42,362 bases of DNA from NCBI GenBank assembly GCA_012512805.1, contig JAAZDN010000035.1:1-42362 (forward strand), given 5' to 3'. A program made the translations under genes and the position numbers. The notes under the pieces are model-generated. The model worked only from the letters and a program-made list of their open reading frames with translations. It was not told where the DNA came from and ran no database searches. Shown piece by piece: positions 1 to 8,945 of the stretch (its first letter is position 1; each line of letters starts with the position of its first letter). This DNA comes from Erysipelothrix sp. (GTDB lineage Bacteria; Bacillota_I; Bacilli_A; Erysipelotrichales; Erysipelotrichaceae).

Positions 1-567
1 AAGGCGACGTTCACTACCTTCACCAGTACTGACTGTTTTAATGTTATTCATACCACTTAAGTAGTTATGGACAACACGACGTTCATCACTTGGTAAGAAA
101 TCTAATGTAGCATCAATTTTAGTCTCTTGAACTTCTCGAGCAATATTGTATACAAAGGATTCCAATTTTTCATAGATGTTTGCCTTGTAATTATTAACAT
201 CCATTACAAGACGGATATTCTTTTTAAAGTGAGCATTTACAGCGCTGCGGATAAGGTTGGTGTAGGCTTTAAGCGTACTTCCTTCTTTTCCAATAACAAT
301 ACTATTGTTTTCAGCATTAAGGAAAATTCGATACATGTTGTCTGAATAAAAGACATCAACGTGCACTGTATGTTGCATATTGTGAAAGAACGTTTCAATG
401 TATTCTTTTGTAAATTCAATAATATCAGCATCAGTAAAGATATTTAAAGTAATACTATCTTCACTTTTCTCTTGAATATTATAATGAATTATAGAAGGAT
501 CAATACCTTCTTCATAGGCAATATCATCTAAGATTTGCTTAATTGACTCTCCGCTGTAAGTTTTCAT
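1..567 (-). CDS. jag: Jag/KhpB (SpoIIIJ-associated) RNA-binding protein, 3' end outside window
   Basis: Manual translation from ATG (revcomp 565-567): MKTYSGESIKQILDDIAYEEG...NNSIVIGKEGSTLKAYTNLIRSAVNAHF (KH-like) ...LPSDERRVVHNYLSGMNNIKTVSTGEGERRL (R3H). Open to the window edge; adjacent to yidC as in other Firmicutes. Confidence 0.93.
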   Translation of the reverse strand, partial: MKTYSGESIKQILDDIAYEEGIDPSIIHYNIQEKSEDSITLNIFTDADIIEFTKEYIETFFHNMQHTVHVDVFYSDNMYRIFLNAENNSIVIGKEGSTLKAYTNLIRSAVNAHFKKNIRLVMDVNNYKANIYEKLESFVYNIAREVQETKIDATLDFLPSDERRVVHNYLSGMNNIKTVSTGEGSERRL

Positions 568-568
568 T

Positions 569-1480
569 TTATCGTCCTCGGTTTGCTTTTTCGCGTTCGC
601 GACCAATAATGACATCACCAAGATATGTTCTAACGATGGCCATTAATGATGAGAAGATGTAATAAATTGACATTGTAGTTGGTGTTGTAGCTGCAATGAA
701 GATCATCATCACGATCATCATGTTTGCCATACCACCCATTGGATCCTTAGGTACTTGTGCTTTATCATATGCTTTGAAACTACGTTCTTTTTCCATACGA
801 CGTTTGTTTAAGAACTGTGGAAGTTTCATTGAAATGTATTGTGATCCCATCATTAAGATGATAATAACAATAAAGATCCAACCATTAGGTCCTGCTCTAA
901 AGCCATCAAATGGTTTTTCACTTAAGTTTGCTCCTAAGAATAACCGCGGAGTACTTTCACTATGCCATAATGAGCTTGTATAGTATACCGCTGATAACAT
1001 TGCCATTAATAATGGTAATGGAATAAATGATCCCATTAAAGTTGAGAACATTTTGATATCGTTATCCTTGTACAATCTTTGTGTTTCTTGAGATTTCATC
1101 ATCATCGATTGTTGATCAGTACGACCTTCATATTTCTTTTCAATCTTATTAATTTGAGGTTGTAGAAGTTGCATCTTACTACTTCCTTTTTGTGAGTTAA
1201 GCATTAATGGCATTGTAATTAAGTTAACGAGAATTGTTGCGATTCCAATTCCAGCAATCGTTCCCCAACCTAATACTTCAATAACATAGTTAATAACATA
1301 TGTAATAGGTAAGACAAATAATGCGTTAAATTTACTGTTTGCCCACACTTCACCAAATGAAGTCGTTAACGTATAGAAACTCGTTGGATCATTTAAATCA
1401 GGACGTGAACATCCTACTAATACTACTAGAGCTATTATTGCGAATAAAATTCTTTTTTGCATTCTACTAAAATGGTTCAT
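569..1480 (-). CDS. yidC: YidC/OxaA/SpoIIIJ membrane protein insertase (lipoprotein)
   Basis: 303 aa ORF with lipobox LVGC and YidC core (GWGTIAGIGIATILVNLITMPLMLNSQKGSSKMQLLQPQINKIEKKY); jag-yidC-rnpA-rpmH synteny. Confidence 0.95.
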   Translation of the reverse strand: MNHFSRMQKRILFAIIALVVLVGCSRPDLNDPTSFYTLTTSFGEVWANSKFNALFVLPITYVINYVIEVLGWGTIAGIGIATILVNLITMPLMLNSQKGSSKMQLLQPQINKIEKKYEGRTDQQSMMMKSQETQRLYKDNDIKMFSTLMGSFIPLPLLMAMLSAVYYTSSLWHSESTPRLFLGANLSEKPFDGFRAGPNGWIFIVIIILMMGSQYISMKLPQFLNKRRMEKERSFKAYDKAQVPKDPMGGMANMMIVMMIFIAATTPTTMSIYYIFSSLMAIVRTYLGDVIIGREREKANRGR

Positions 1481-1815
1481 TAGTATCTCCTTTTTTCTAT
1501 GGTCTTAAATAAGTCTTCTAATTGTTGATAATTAGAATGATAGTCATCTTTGAAATATTTAAATCTCACGATAATGACACAATCAAATGAATAATCTGCT
1601 TTATAGATATCTTGCATCATCATGCGTAACTGGCGCTTTACCTTGTTACGAAAGACGGCATTCCCCATTTTCTTCCCAACGGAGATCCCAGCTCGAGCAT
1701 ATGCTTCAGTCTTGGGTTGATGATAAATCACAAAGTGATGGTTCTTATCTGATTTCTTACGTTCAATCAGTGCTTGAAACTCTGTAGCACTTTTAACTCG
1801 ATATTGTACTTTCAT
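1480..1815 (-). CDS. rnpA: Ribonuclease P protein component
   Basis: 111 aa; GISVGKKMGNAVFRNKVKRQLR signature; next to rpmH. Confidence 0.95.
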   Translation of the reverse strand: MKVQYRVKSATEFQALIERKKSDKNHHFVIYHQPKTEAYARAGISVGKKMGNAVFRNKVKRQLRMMMQDIYKADYSFDCVIIVRFKYFKDDYHSNYQQLEDLFKTIEKRRY

Positions 1816-1827
1816 ATTAAATTATAA

Positions 1828-1850
1828 AAAAGTCACCAATTGGTGACAGT
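1828..1850 (-). terminator. Terminator/attenuator-like hairpin between rpmH and rnpA
   Basis: On the minus strand, GTCACCAATTGGTGAC (perfect palindrome) is followed by TTTTTTATAAT, between the rpmH stop and rnpA start. Confidence 0.6.
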
Positions 1851-1851
1851 T

Positions 1852-1986
1852 TTATGCTGACAATACCTTTCTGCCTTTTTTTCTACGACGGGCTAAGACG
1901 CGACGTCCACCAGGTGTAGCCATTCTTGCTCTAAAGCCATGTACGTTTTTTCTTTTTCTTTTACTAGGCTGATATGTTCTTTTCAT
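1852..1986 (-). CDS. rpmH: 50S ribosomal protein L34
   Basis: Manual translation [44 protein letters not shown]; too short for the ORF track. Confidence 0.98.
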   Translation of the reverse strand: MKRTYQPSKRKRKNVHGFRARMATPGGRRVLARRRKKGRKVLSA

Positions 1987-2313
1987 ATAAAGTTACCTCC
2001 AATTCTGTTTTCTTTATATATCAAATTACCAAATTACAGGAAACTACTTTGGACCTGCAATAGTATTTGCTAGTAGATTATACATAAAATCAGCACATAA
2101 GTCAATGAACATGGCTCAAATAGGCATCGAAACTTTATCCCCCATTTCATCCAAATAAATTCATAGGATCATATCTATTATGTATAGTATAGAAATAAAA
2201 TTATTTAACCGTTTATTAACCTCATATAACTACTTTTTAGCTCGATTATGTTTTGCAATTATTAATATTAAAATTAAGAACTCACTTACTATTTTATTTG
2301 ACTTATATTAACT

Positions 2314-2640
2314 TTATGTACCATTCTTTAATAACATCTTTCGACGGATGATGATTGCTGTCGTTTGAATAATAAGAACACCCATGAATATTCTAAATCC
2401 GAGTGCTAATTTGTTCATAAAAATATAGGTACCAATGCCTATAGCTAAAGGTGATACTATGTTAAACCAGCCGTGCCGCACATACTGCCACTATTCTCAT
2501 TTTTGACCTCCCATAATCGTAAATATTTCCTCTACATTTGTTGCATTGATCAGTGCATGATTATTATCATCATACACAAGACAACGTGCAATATCCGCTA
2601 TGATTATTAATTGATCAATAAATATATCCTTACTTTATAA
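2314..2640 (-). pseudogene. Decayed PTS operon remnant (EIIA C-terminus, EIIB N-terminus, hydrophobic fragment)
   Basis: Minus strand encodes ...FIDQLIIIADIARCLVYDDNNHALINATNVEEIFTIMGGQK* (EIIA-2-like tail). Its TGA overlaps ATG of MRIVAVCA-[frameshift]-TAGLT (fructose-family EIIB N-terminus-like). An out-of-context hydrophobic stretch follows: SPLAIGIGTYIFMNKLALGFRIFMGVLIIQTTAIIIRRKMLLKNGT*. Confidence 0.55.
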
Positions 2641-2697
2641 TGGTTTATTGGGGTTTATTATTTATTTTTTAATTGATTTTTATGTGATCTAATTATA

Positions 2698-2985
2698 CTA
2701 GTTTGTGTAAGATTGATCGAGTTCTTTCAACATGTCATACACTGCTTCATATGTTTCACAGACATCTGAAGGTACTGTATAGTTATTTGTGAAATCACGT
2801 AGGGCACTGAAATCTTCTTTAAGATTCTTTGTATCCTTTTCTTGAATTTTTAAGCTTAATCCTTCATATACTCTTTTGACATCATGAAACTCTGGGTGTG
2901 ATCCTCCATGTACACGTGCAACAACTGGAACGTATTGTTCTAGTTTTTCAAAGTTCTTTTCTAATACTTCATTAAATTTTTCCAT
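2698..2985 (-). CDS. Small protein resembling the C-terminal hemerythrin-like segment of ScdA/RIC proteins
   Basis: 95 aa; VVARVHGGSHPEFHDVKRVYEGL resembles the KVAxVHGxxHPEL motif of ScdA-type proteins; preceded by a purine-rich RBS-like region. Confidence 0.5.
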   Translation of the reverse strand: MEKFNEVLEKNFEKLEQYVPVVARVHGGSHPEFHDVKRVYEGLSLKIQEKDTKNLKEDFSALRDFTNNYTVPSDVCETYEAVYDMLKELDQSYTN

Positions 2986-3087
2986 TTTATGTCTCCTATC
3001 TTTCTCAAGGCTTGCTTGATTGTGTCTCCATCTTATCGTGATTTAGATTGTAAGTACTTGACGCCTGTCAAGTTTTAGCAAAAACTA

Positions 3088-3116
3088 GAAAAAAAGATTC
3101 TAGTTTTCACTAGAAC
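3088..3116 (-). terminator. Rho-independent terminator downstream of the uracil permease
   Basis: Minus strand TTCTAGTGAAAACTAGAATCTTTTTTT. Confidence 0.75.
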
Positions 3117-3141
3117 CCTTGAATATATTGTTTTATGTTAA

Positions 3142-4428
3142 CTATACGTCTTTTGGTAATACTAGGTTTAATACAATCCCTAGGATTGCAGCGAGTGCCA
3201 TTCCTTCTAACATGAAGCCTCCACCAAATTGGATGACTGCTCCACCTAATCCAACGACGATCATTGTACTTGCGATGATGACGTTGCGTTGTAGTGAGAA
3301 GTTTACTTTTTCATCAACTAAGATACTTAATCCGTTTGATCCGATAACTCCGAATAAGACGATTGATAGTCCACCGAGTACTGGATCTGGTATTGTTCTG
3401 ATTAATGCTGTGAATGGTGCGATGAATGAGAGGATGATTGCGATTACCGCAGCTCCCATAACAACGTATACTGATCCAACTTTTGTCATTCCGATAACAC
3501 CTGTATTTTCACCGTATGTTGTAGTATCTGGTCCACCGATTAAACAGCTGATTGTTGAAGCGACACCATCTCCGATTAATGTTCTTGCATATCCTGGATC
3601 TTTCGCAAAGTTTTTACCTGTGATTTTTGATAAGACAGAGTGTGCTCCGATATGTTCACTAATTGTTACAAATGCGATCGGTATAATTGCTAGGGCACGA
3701 CCTGTTACTCTAAAGTCGTATGTATCGAAGTTACCAACTTTTACTGGGAACATAAACTCAGGAACTTTAATCCATCCTGCTCTTGCTGCTTCAACGACGG
3801 GTGTGAAATCAATCATACCGAGTGCTGTTGCTGTAAGGTATCCTGTAACAATTCCAAGTAAGAATGGAATAAGTTTTGAGAAGCCTTTACCCCAGATTGT
3901 GAAGATAACTACTGTTGAGAATGATACGAGTGCTACGAGCGCTGTTTTCCATTCAAAACCATTTTCTCCGACTACAAGTCCTGCTTGTGATACTGCGTTT
4001 GCTGACATTCCAAACCCGATGATAATGATCATTGATCCAATAACTACTGTTGGAAGTAATTTATCAATCCAGTCTGTACCAATAAGTTTAACTACAAATC
4101 CTACTGCGATAACTGTTAGTCCCGCGAAGACTAATCCACTTTGTCCTGCTGACATTTCTCCAGCCATGTTCGCTGCAGTTACTGCTCCGATAAATGAGAA
4201 TGATGATCCTAAATACATCGGTACTTTTTTCTTCGTTAAGAAGATATAGATTAGTGTACCAATCCCTGATGTGAAGAGTGCAACCCCAATTGATCTTCCT
4301 GTTAATATCGGAACTAAAATTGTTGCTCCGAACATCGCAAAAACGTGTTGGAATGATAACATCAACCATTTAACTGGTTGTGGTTTCTCATCAATTCCAA
4401 TGACTAAATTATTTTCATTCATGTACAA
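3142..4428 (-). CDS. uraA: NCS2 family uracil permease
   Basis: 428 aa; VKWLMLSFQHVFAMFGATILVP, GGPDTTTYGENTGVIGMTKVGSVYVV motifs; preceded by a PyrR-type leader. Confidence 0.93.
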   Translation of the reverse strand: MYMNENNLVIGIDEKPQPVKWLMLSFQHVFAMFGATILVPILTGRSIGVALFTSGIGTLIYIFLTKKKVPMYLGSSFSFIGAVTAANMAGEMSAGQSGLVFAGLTVIAVGFVVKLIGTDWIDKLLPTVVIGSMIIIIGFGMSANAVSQAGLVVGENGFEWKTALVALVSFSTVVIFTIWGKGFSKLIPFLLGIVTGYLTATALGMIDFTPVVEAARAGWIKVPEFMFPVKVGNFDTYDFRVTGRALAIIPIAFVTISEHIGAHSVLSKITGKNFAKDPGYARTLIGDGVASTISCLIGGPDTTTYGENTGVIGMTKVGSVYVVMGAAVIAIILSFIAPFTALIRTIPDPVLGGLSIVLFGVIGSNGLSILVDEKVNFSLQRNVIIASTMIVVGLGGAVIQFGGGFMLEGMALAAILGIVLNLVLPKDV

Positions 4429-4452
4429 TCCCTCTTTCTCGTAGATCTCAAA

Positions 4453-4528
4453 TAAAAAGAACTCGCAAAGAGTCCTAAAGGGTATGTAATTCGCCTTATT
4501 AGTCTCACAGGACTAACTTAAAGGACCT
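4453..4528 (-). promoter_or_regulatory. PyrR-binding attenuator leader with intrinsic terminator
   Basis: Minus strand TTTAAGTTAGTCCTGTGAGACTAATAAGG matches the PyrR binding-loop pattern (AGUCC..GAGRCU..AAGG). It is followed by terminator AGGACTC-TTTGC-GAGTTCT-TTTTA. Confidence 0.85.
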
Positions 4529-4538
4529 ACTCTAATAG

Positions 4539-4566
4539 ATTATAGCACATAATTAATGCTTGGCAA
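4539..4566 (-). promoter_or_regulatory. sigma-A promoter for the uracil permease
   Basis: Minus strand TTGCCA - 16 nt - TATAAT directly upstream of the PyrR leader. Confidence 0.7.
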
Positions 4567-4703
4567 CTTGTAAACACTTTTTAATTTAAATTTTATATAT
4601 TTTCTATCTTACTTATTTGTAATGGTCTTATATTATATATAGTGATACTATTTTATTAAGAATACTGATGCATATTATTAATTTATAGTGAGGAGGAATT
4701 TTT

Positions 4704-5147
4704 ATGCAAAGGTTATATAAACTTGTGATTTTGAGTTGTCTATTATTTTTAGTTGGCTGTTCTTCAAATGATCGTGTCCTAATTTGTAACTACAGGGATA
4801 CAGGAATTGTTTATGACTTACTTGTTCGAGAAGTGAAGGGTGATATTACATATGCCACCACAACATTTTATGTTGAGCAGTTAAACAGTGACGTTTCTGA
4901 TTCAGATATTTCCAGTTATAAAGAACAACTTAAGTCTTTTGCTCATTTGGATTTAGATAGCGTATATCGATATACTGATGGAGTTGCTTTGAGTTCGTTT
5001 ATTAATCTTCAAGATTTTGATAAAAACCTTGATTATAGTATTTGGTTTGAAGATTTCAATTCATCTACTGAAATCTCATTTAAATCTTTACAAGAGCAAG
5101 CAAAGAATGCACTTGATTGTAAAGTAAGTAGTATAAAGACATCCTAG
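4704..5147 (+). CDS. Hypothetical lipoprotein
   Basis: 147 aa; N-terminus MQRLYKLVILSCLLFLVGCSS with lipobox; RBS aggagg. Confidence 0.75.
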   Translation: MQRLYKLVILSCLLFLVGCSSNDRVLICNYRDTGIVYDLLVREVKGDITYATTTFYVEQLNSDVSDSDISSYKEQLKSFAHLDLDSVYRYTDGVALSSFINLQDFDKNLDYSIWFEDFNSSTEISFKSLQEQAKNALDCKVSSIKTS

Positions 5148-5163
5148 AAATATTAGTTCTTTA

Positions 5164-5199
5164 GGGTACAAAATCATCGAGATTATGTACCTTTTTTGA
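5164..5199 (+). terminator. Rho-independent terminator after lipoprotein gene
   Basis: GGTACAAAATC-ATCGA-GATTATGTACC followed by TTTTTT. Confidence 0.8.
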
Positions 5200-5237
5200 T
5201 ATTTACTGTAAGATTACGCTTACAATAGTGATGTTTG

Positions 5238-5266
5238 TTGACAGGTGGTTTTTAATGTTTTATACT
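5238..5266 (+). promoter_or_regulatory. sigma-A promoter upstream of purine riboswitch
   Basis: TTGACA - 17 nt - TATACT. Confidence 0.8.
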
Positions 5267-5276
5267 TTCAGTGATT

Positions 5277-5354
5277 GAGATCAAATATAATGTCCTTAAT
5301 AAGGTAGGACAGTATCTACCAATAACCCGTAAAGTTATTGACTATCGTGATAAC
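5277..5354 (+). ncRNA. Purine riboswitch aptamer, guanine/hypoxanthine class
   Basis: ATATAAT; P2 GTCCT/AGGAC; J2/3 GTATCTACC; P3 AATAAC-CCGTAAA-GTTATT; J3/1 GACTAT. C at the specificity position (GACTAT, not GATTAT) predicts guanine/hypoxanthine. Upstream of a purine permease. Confidence 0.92.
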
Positions 5355-5409
5355 GTAACAATTATCCTCGATATATTTGCTTGATCAAATACAGGAGGAG
5401 AATAGAACT

Positions 5410-6777
5410 ATGGCTAAAAAAATTAGTAGCTTTTTTAAGCTTGACGAGAACAAGACAACAATCTCAACTGAAGTCTTAGCAGGCTTTACAACGTACTTTG
5501 CGATGGCATACATTTTAATTGTTAACCCGCAAATTTTATCAGAAGCAGGACTTCCAAGTAACGGTGTCTATGTGGCAACAATCGCAGCAGCATTTGTTGG
5601 GACAATCGTTATGGGATTATTTGCAAACGTTCCTTATGCGCAAGCACCAGGGATGGGATTAAACGCATTCTTTACGTACACAGTAGTATTTAAATTAGGT
5701 TATACACCTTATGAAGCATTAGCATTGGTCTTCATTTGTGGGATGATCAACATCTTAATTACTGTTACAAGTGTTAGAAAACATATCGTTCGTGCAATTC
5801 CAGAAACACTTCAACAAGCAATCGGAGCTGGTATTGGATTATTCATCGCATACATCGGATTATTAAACGTAAACTTTATCGGATTTGGAGCAGGTGTTCC
5901 AGAATTATCAGGATTTGCTGATCCATCAGTACAACTTGCAATGATCGGTTTAGTAATTATGATTGTTCTATTAATTAAGAAAGTAAAAGGTGCAATGTTG
6001 ATCGGTATCATTGCTACTACATTAATCGGTATTCCTATGGGTGTTGTTGACGTGAGCAACCTTAGCCTCGTAAGTGGATATTCAGAAGTATTTGCTGATT
6101 TCGGATCAATCTTCGGAAAAGCATTAGGTAGTGAAGGAATTGTAAGCTTATTTAAAAACCATAGCTTAATTGCAGTCTTCCCAATTATCTTTGCATTCAG
6201 CTTAACTGACACATTTGATACAATTGGAACATTCATTGGTACAGGACGTCGTTCAGGTATCTTCACTGATGATGATGTTGAAAACTTAGAGAATGGAAAA
6301 GGGTTCTCATCAAAAATGGACCGTGCAATGTTCGCAGACGCAATCGCAACTTCAGTAGGATCAATCTTCGGAACATCAAACACAACAACATTCGTTGAAA
6401 GTTCTGCAGGTATTGAAGCAGGTGGACGTACTGGATTAACTTCAGTTGTTACAGCATTATTATTTGTCGCATCATTAATCATTGCACCAATCGTTCAATT
6501 AGTTCCTGCAGCAGCAACTGCTCCAGCATTAATTATCGTAGGTATCCTTATGAGTTCATCATTTGCTGATATCGACTGGTCAGACTTCAGTGTTGCTGTA
6601 CCAGCGTTTATTACAGTTGTAATGACAGTATTAACATACAGTATCTCTAATGGTCTAGCATTTGGATTCATTGCTTACATCGTTGTTAAAGTTGCCCTAG
6701 GCGAAGCAAACAAAGTACACCCAATTGTTTATGGAAGTACATTACTATTCATCTTAAGTTTCATCATCGGAGCTTAG
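5410..6777 (+). CDS. pbuG: AzgA/PbuG-type hypoxanthine/guanine permease
   Basis: MAKKISSFFKLDENKTTISTEVLAGFTTYFAMAYILIVNPQ...FGTSNTTTFVESSAGIEAGGRTGL. ATG at 5410 has RBS aggagg; the track start at 5377 is less likely. Confidence 0.93.
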   Translation: MAKKISSFFKLDENKTTISTEVLAGFTTYFAMAYILIVNPQILSEAGLPSNGVYVATIAAAFVGTIVMGLFANVPYAQAPGMGLNAFFTYTVVFKLGYTPYEALALVFICGMINILITVTSVRKHIVRAIPETLQQAIGAGIGLFIAYIGLLNVNFIGFGAGVPELSGFADPSVQLAMIGLVIMIVLLIKKVKGAMLIGIIATTLIGIPMGVVDVSNLSLVSGYSEVFADFGSIFGKALGSEGIVSLFKNHSLIAVFPIIFAFSLTDTFDTIGTFIGTGRRSGIFTDDDVENLENGKGFSSKMDRAMFADAIATSVGSIFGTSNTTTFVESSAGIEAGGRTGLTSVVTALLFVASLIIAPIVQLVPAAATAPALIIVGILMSSSFADIDWSDFSVAVPAFITVVMTVLTYSISNGLAFGFIAYIVVKVALGEANKVHPIVYGSTLLFILSFIIGA

Positions 6778-6800
6778 TAAAAATCAATTAGAATATTTTA

Positions 6801-6835
6801 AAGCCATATCTTAAATACAAGATATGGCTTTTATT
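6801..6835 (+). terminator. Rho-independent terminator after pbuG
   Basis: AAGCCATATCTT-AAATAC-AAGATATGGCTTTTATT. Confidence 0.85.
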
Positions 6836-6894
6836 ATGCATTAATTTCTTTTCTAAAATTGATTAATCAATAATATTAACTACTCTCCATACAA

Positions 6895-7044
6895 TCAATC
6901 CTTTGGTTTCAATGATAATTTAAGTGCCAAGGCGTCTAAATCATTCTTAGTCACACATCTAATCGGCTCTTTAATAGAAATATTTACTATATTTGCATGT
7001 TTCATTGCCTTTTCAAAACTATTGTATTCTTCATTCGTTAAATT
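6895..7044 (-). pseudogene. Possible degraded ORF fragment
   Basis: Minus strand reads NLTNEEYNSFEKAMKHANIVNISIKEPIRCVTKNDLDALALKLSLKPKD*; no credible start codon or RBS. Confidence 0.3.
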
Positions 7045-7226
7045 AAATTACAATACACTCTAACCTTTGATCATACTTCAAAAGACTTAGTGGTATCAGT
7101 TATCAACAATAGTATTTTTCCACAATTACTATTGAAATACATTACTATTTTATATTTATGATCATTATTGGTTTATTGATAGCAATGGTAAGCTTTCCCC
7201 ATCTTATCCATATTACTTTTTAAATG

Positions 7227-7477
7227 TTATCCACAGTGTGTGGATAAGGTGTATAACTAAGTTTAGCCTTTATACATAAGGTTTATTGCCACTTATCAAC
7301 TAACAATTACATTTTATTTTTTTATTCTTTACACCTTTATTAACAGTTTTAAATACCAAGGGGATAAGTCTTTAAATATTTATCTTATTTTATCCCCTAA
7401 AAAACTTGTGGATAACTGTGGATAACTTTTCTAAAGGTATGTGTAAAGGCTTGTTGAGAACTATCTGTTGTGGATAA
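7227..7477. other. oriC part 1: DnaA-box cluster upstream of dnaA
   Basis: Perfect TTATCCACA boxes: 7227-7235 (+), 7239-7247 (-), 7407-7415 (-), 7417-7425 (-), 7469-7477 (-), in an AT-rich intergenic region. Confidence 0.92.
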
Positions 7478-7550
7478 TTTTTTATATAATATTTTTACTT
7501 TTAACTTACACAGTTTTAAGGTAGAATATTAATAATAAGGCGGTGATATA

Positions 7551-8924
7551 ATGACAAATAAGAATTCAAAATATAATGGTTATTGGGATAATATCGCCAC
7601 ACTTTTAAAAGAATCAATGGATAATGATGTTGTATTCGATACGTATTTTTTAGAAACACAGATTCATGAAATTACGGAGAATAATATTATTCGGTTGGAA
7701 GTAAAGTCTAATATGGATAAAATGGTTCATGGACAGTTTACAGATTTGATTAGTGCGGCAGCGAATACCGTTCTTGAAGGTAATTATAGTATTGAAGTAT
7801 ATAGTAAAGATGAATTAGAAGTACTCATTAAGAACAGTAAACCTAAAAAAGTTAATATGAAACTAGATTTGGATATTGATCTTGTCGATAACTTATTGGA
7901 TAAGTTTACCTTTGAAAATTTTATTGTTGGGGAAAGTAATAAAGAGAGTCATGCTGCTTCATTAGCAAGTGCAATTCGTCCTGGTGAGTTTTATAACCCA
8001 CTCTTTATTTATGGTAACTCTGGACTTGGAAAAACTCATTTACTGCATGCAATTGGAAACTATGTTAAGAAAAGTAGTAAGGGGAAGTTAAAGGTCTTAT
8101 ACATTACAAGTAATGATTATGTGACTCGTGTTGTAAATAGTTTTAAAAACAATAGTATTGAAGAGTTTAAACAAGACATGTATAACTTAGATGTACTCTT
8201 AATTGATGATATCCAATTTTTAGCTGGTAAGGAAAAGTCACATGAAATTTTCTTCTCCATCTTTAATGAACTTGTGAACAATAGAAAACAGATTGTCATA
8301 ACAAGTGATAAGCATCCTACTGAAATTAATGGACTTGAAGATCGTTTGATCAGTCGTTTCTATTCAGGATTGTCTACAAGTCTTGATTCTCCTGAGTTTG
8401 AAGTTGCTTATCGTATATTAGAGAAGAAGATGGAACAACAGATGATTAGTCCTGAGAGTGTTGATCCTGATGTTATATCCTATTTAGCAACAAACTTCTC
8501 TAAAGATGTTCGTAAACTTGAAGGAGCACTCAATCGTTTAATTTTCTTTGCAATTAACTTTGGTAAGGATTCACAGATTACGATGCAAGTTGCAACGAAG
8601 GCATTTAAGAATGATCATAAGAAGGTTAATGATATTCTTAGCTTAGATTCCATTAAAGAGACGGTAGCAACCTATTATGGCTTAACGATTAAACAAATTG
8701 ATTCTAAGAATAGAACGGGGATTATTGTTAACGCACGACATATCTCAATGTACTTAGTTCGTAAACATTTGGATATATCATATAATCAAATAGGACAAGC
8801 CTTTGGTGGGCGTGATCACTCAACGGTTATTAGTGCATATGATAAAATAATGGCGAAACTAAAGTCTGATACGAGTTATCAATTAGCAATATCAGAAATA
8901 GAAAAGAAGATTTTAGTGAATTAG
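7551..8924 (+). CDS. dnaA: Chromosomal replication initiator protein DnaA
   Basis: 457 aa; GNSGLGKTHLLHAIGNY Walker A, LLIDDIQFLAGKE, C-terminal GGRDHSTVISAYDKI. Confidence 0.99.
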   Translation: MTNKNSKYNGYWDNIATLLKESMDNDVVFDTYFLETQIHEITENNIIRLEVKSNMDKMVHGQFTDLISAAANTVLEGNYSIEVYSKDELEVLIKNSKPKKVNMKLDLDIDLVDNLLDKFTFENFIVGESNKESHAASLASAIRPGEFYNPLFIYGNSGLGKTHLLHAIGNYVKKSSKGKLKVLYITSNDYVTRVVNSFKNNSIEEFKQDMYNLDVLLIDDIQFLAGKEKSHEIFFSIFNELVNNRKQIVITSDKHPTEINGLEDRLISRFYSGLSTSLDSPEFEVAYRILEKKMEQQMISPESVDPDVISYLATNFSKDVRKLEGALNRLIFFAINFGKDSQITMQVATKAFKNDHKKVNDILSLDSIKETVATYYGLTIKQIDSKNRTGIIVNARHISMYLVRKHLDISYNQIGQAFGGRDHSTVISAYDKIMAKLKSDTSYQLAISEIEKKILVN

Positions 8925-8945
8925 TTAACCACAATAATTCACATG

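Noticed and set aside
127-431. Small ORFs 127-345 (+) and 237-431 (-)
   Set aside because: Overlap the jag reading frame, which is missing from the track only because it runs off the window edge.
3119-4249. 376-aa plus-strand ORF (MNILFYVNYTSFGNTRFNT...)
   Set aside because: Fully antisense to the well-supported uracil permease; low-complexity Pro/Thr/Ile composition typical of a shadow ORF.
5811-6482. 223-aa minus-strand ORF
   Set aside because: Antisense to the AzgA-type permease; shadow composition and no RBS support.
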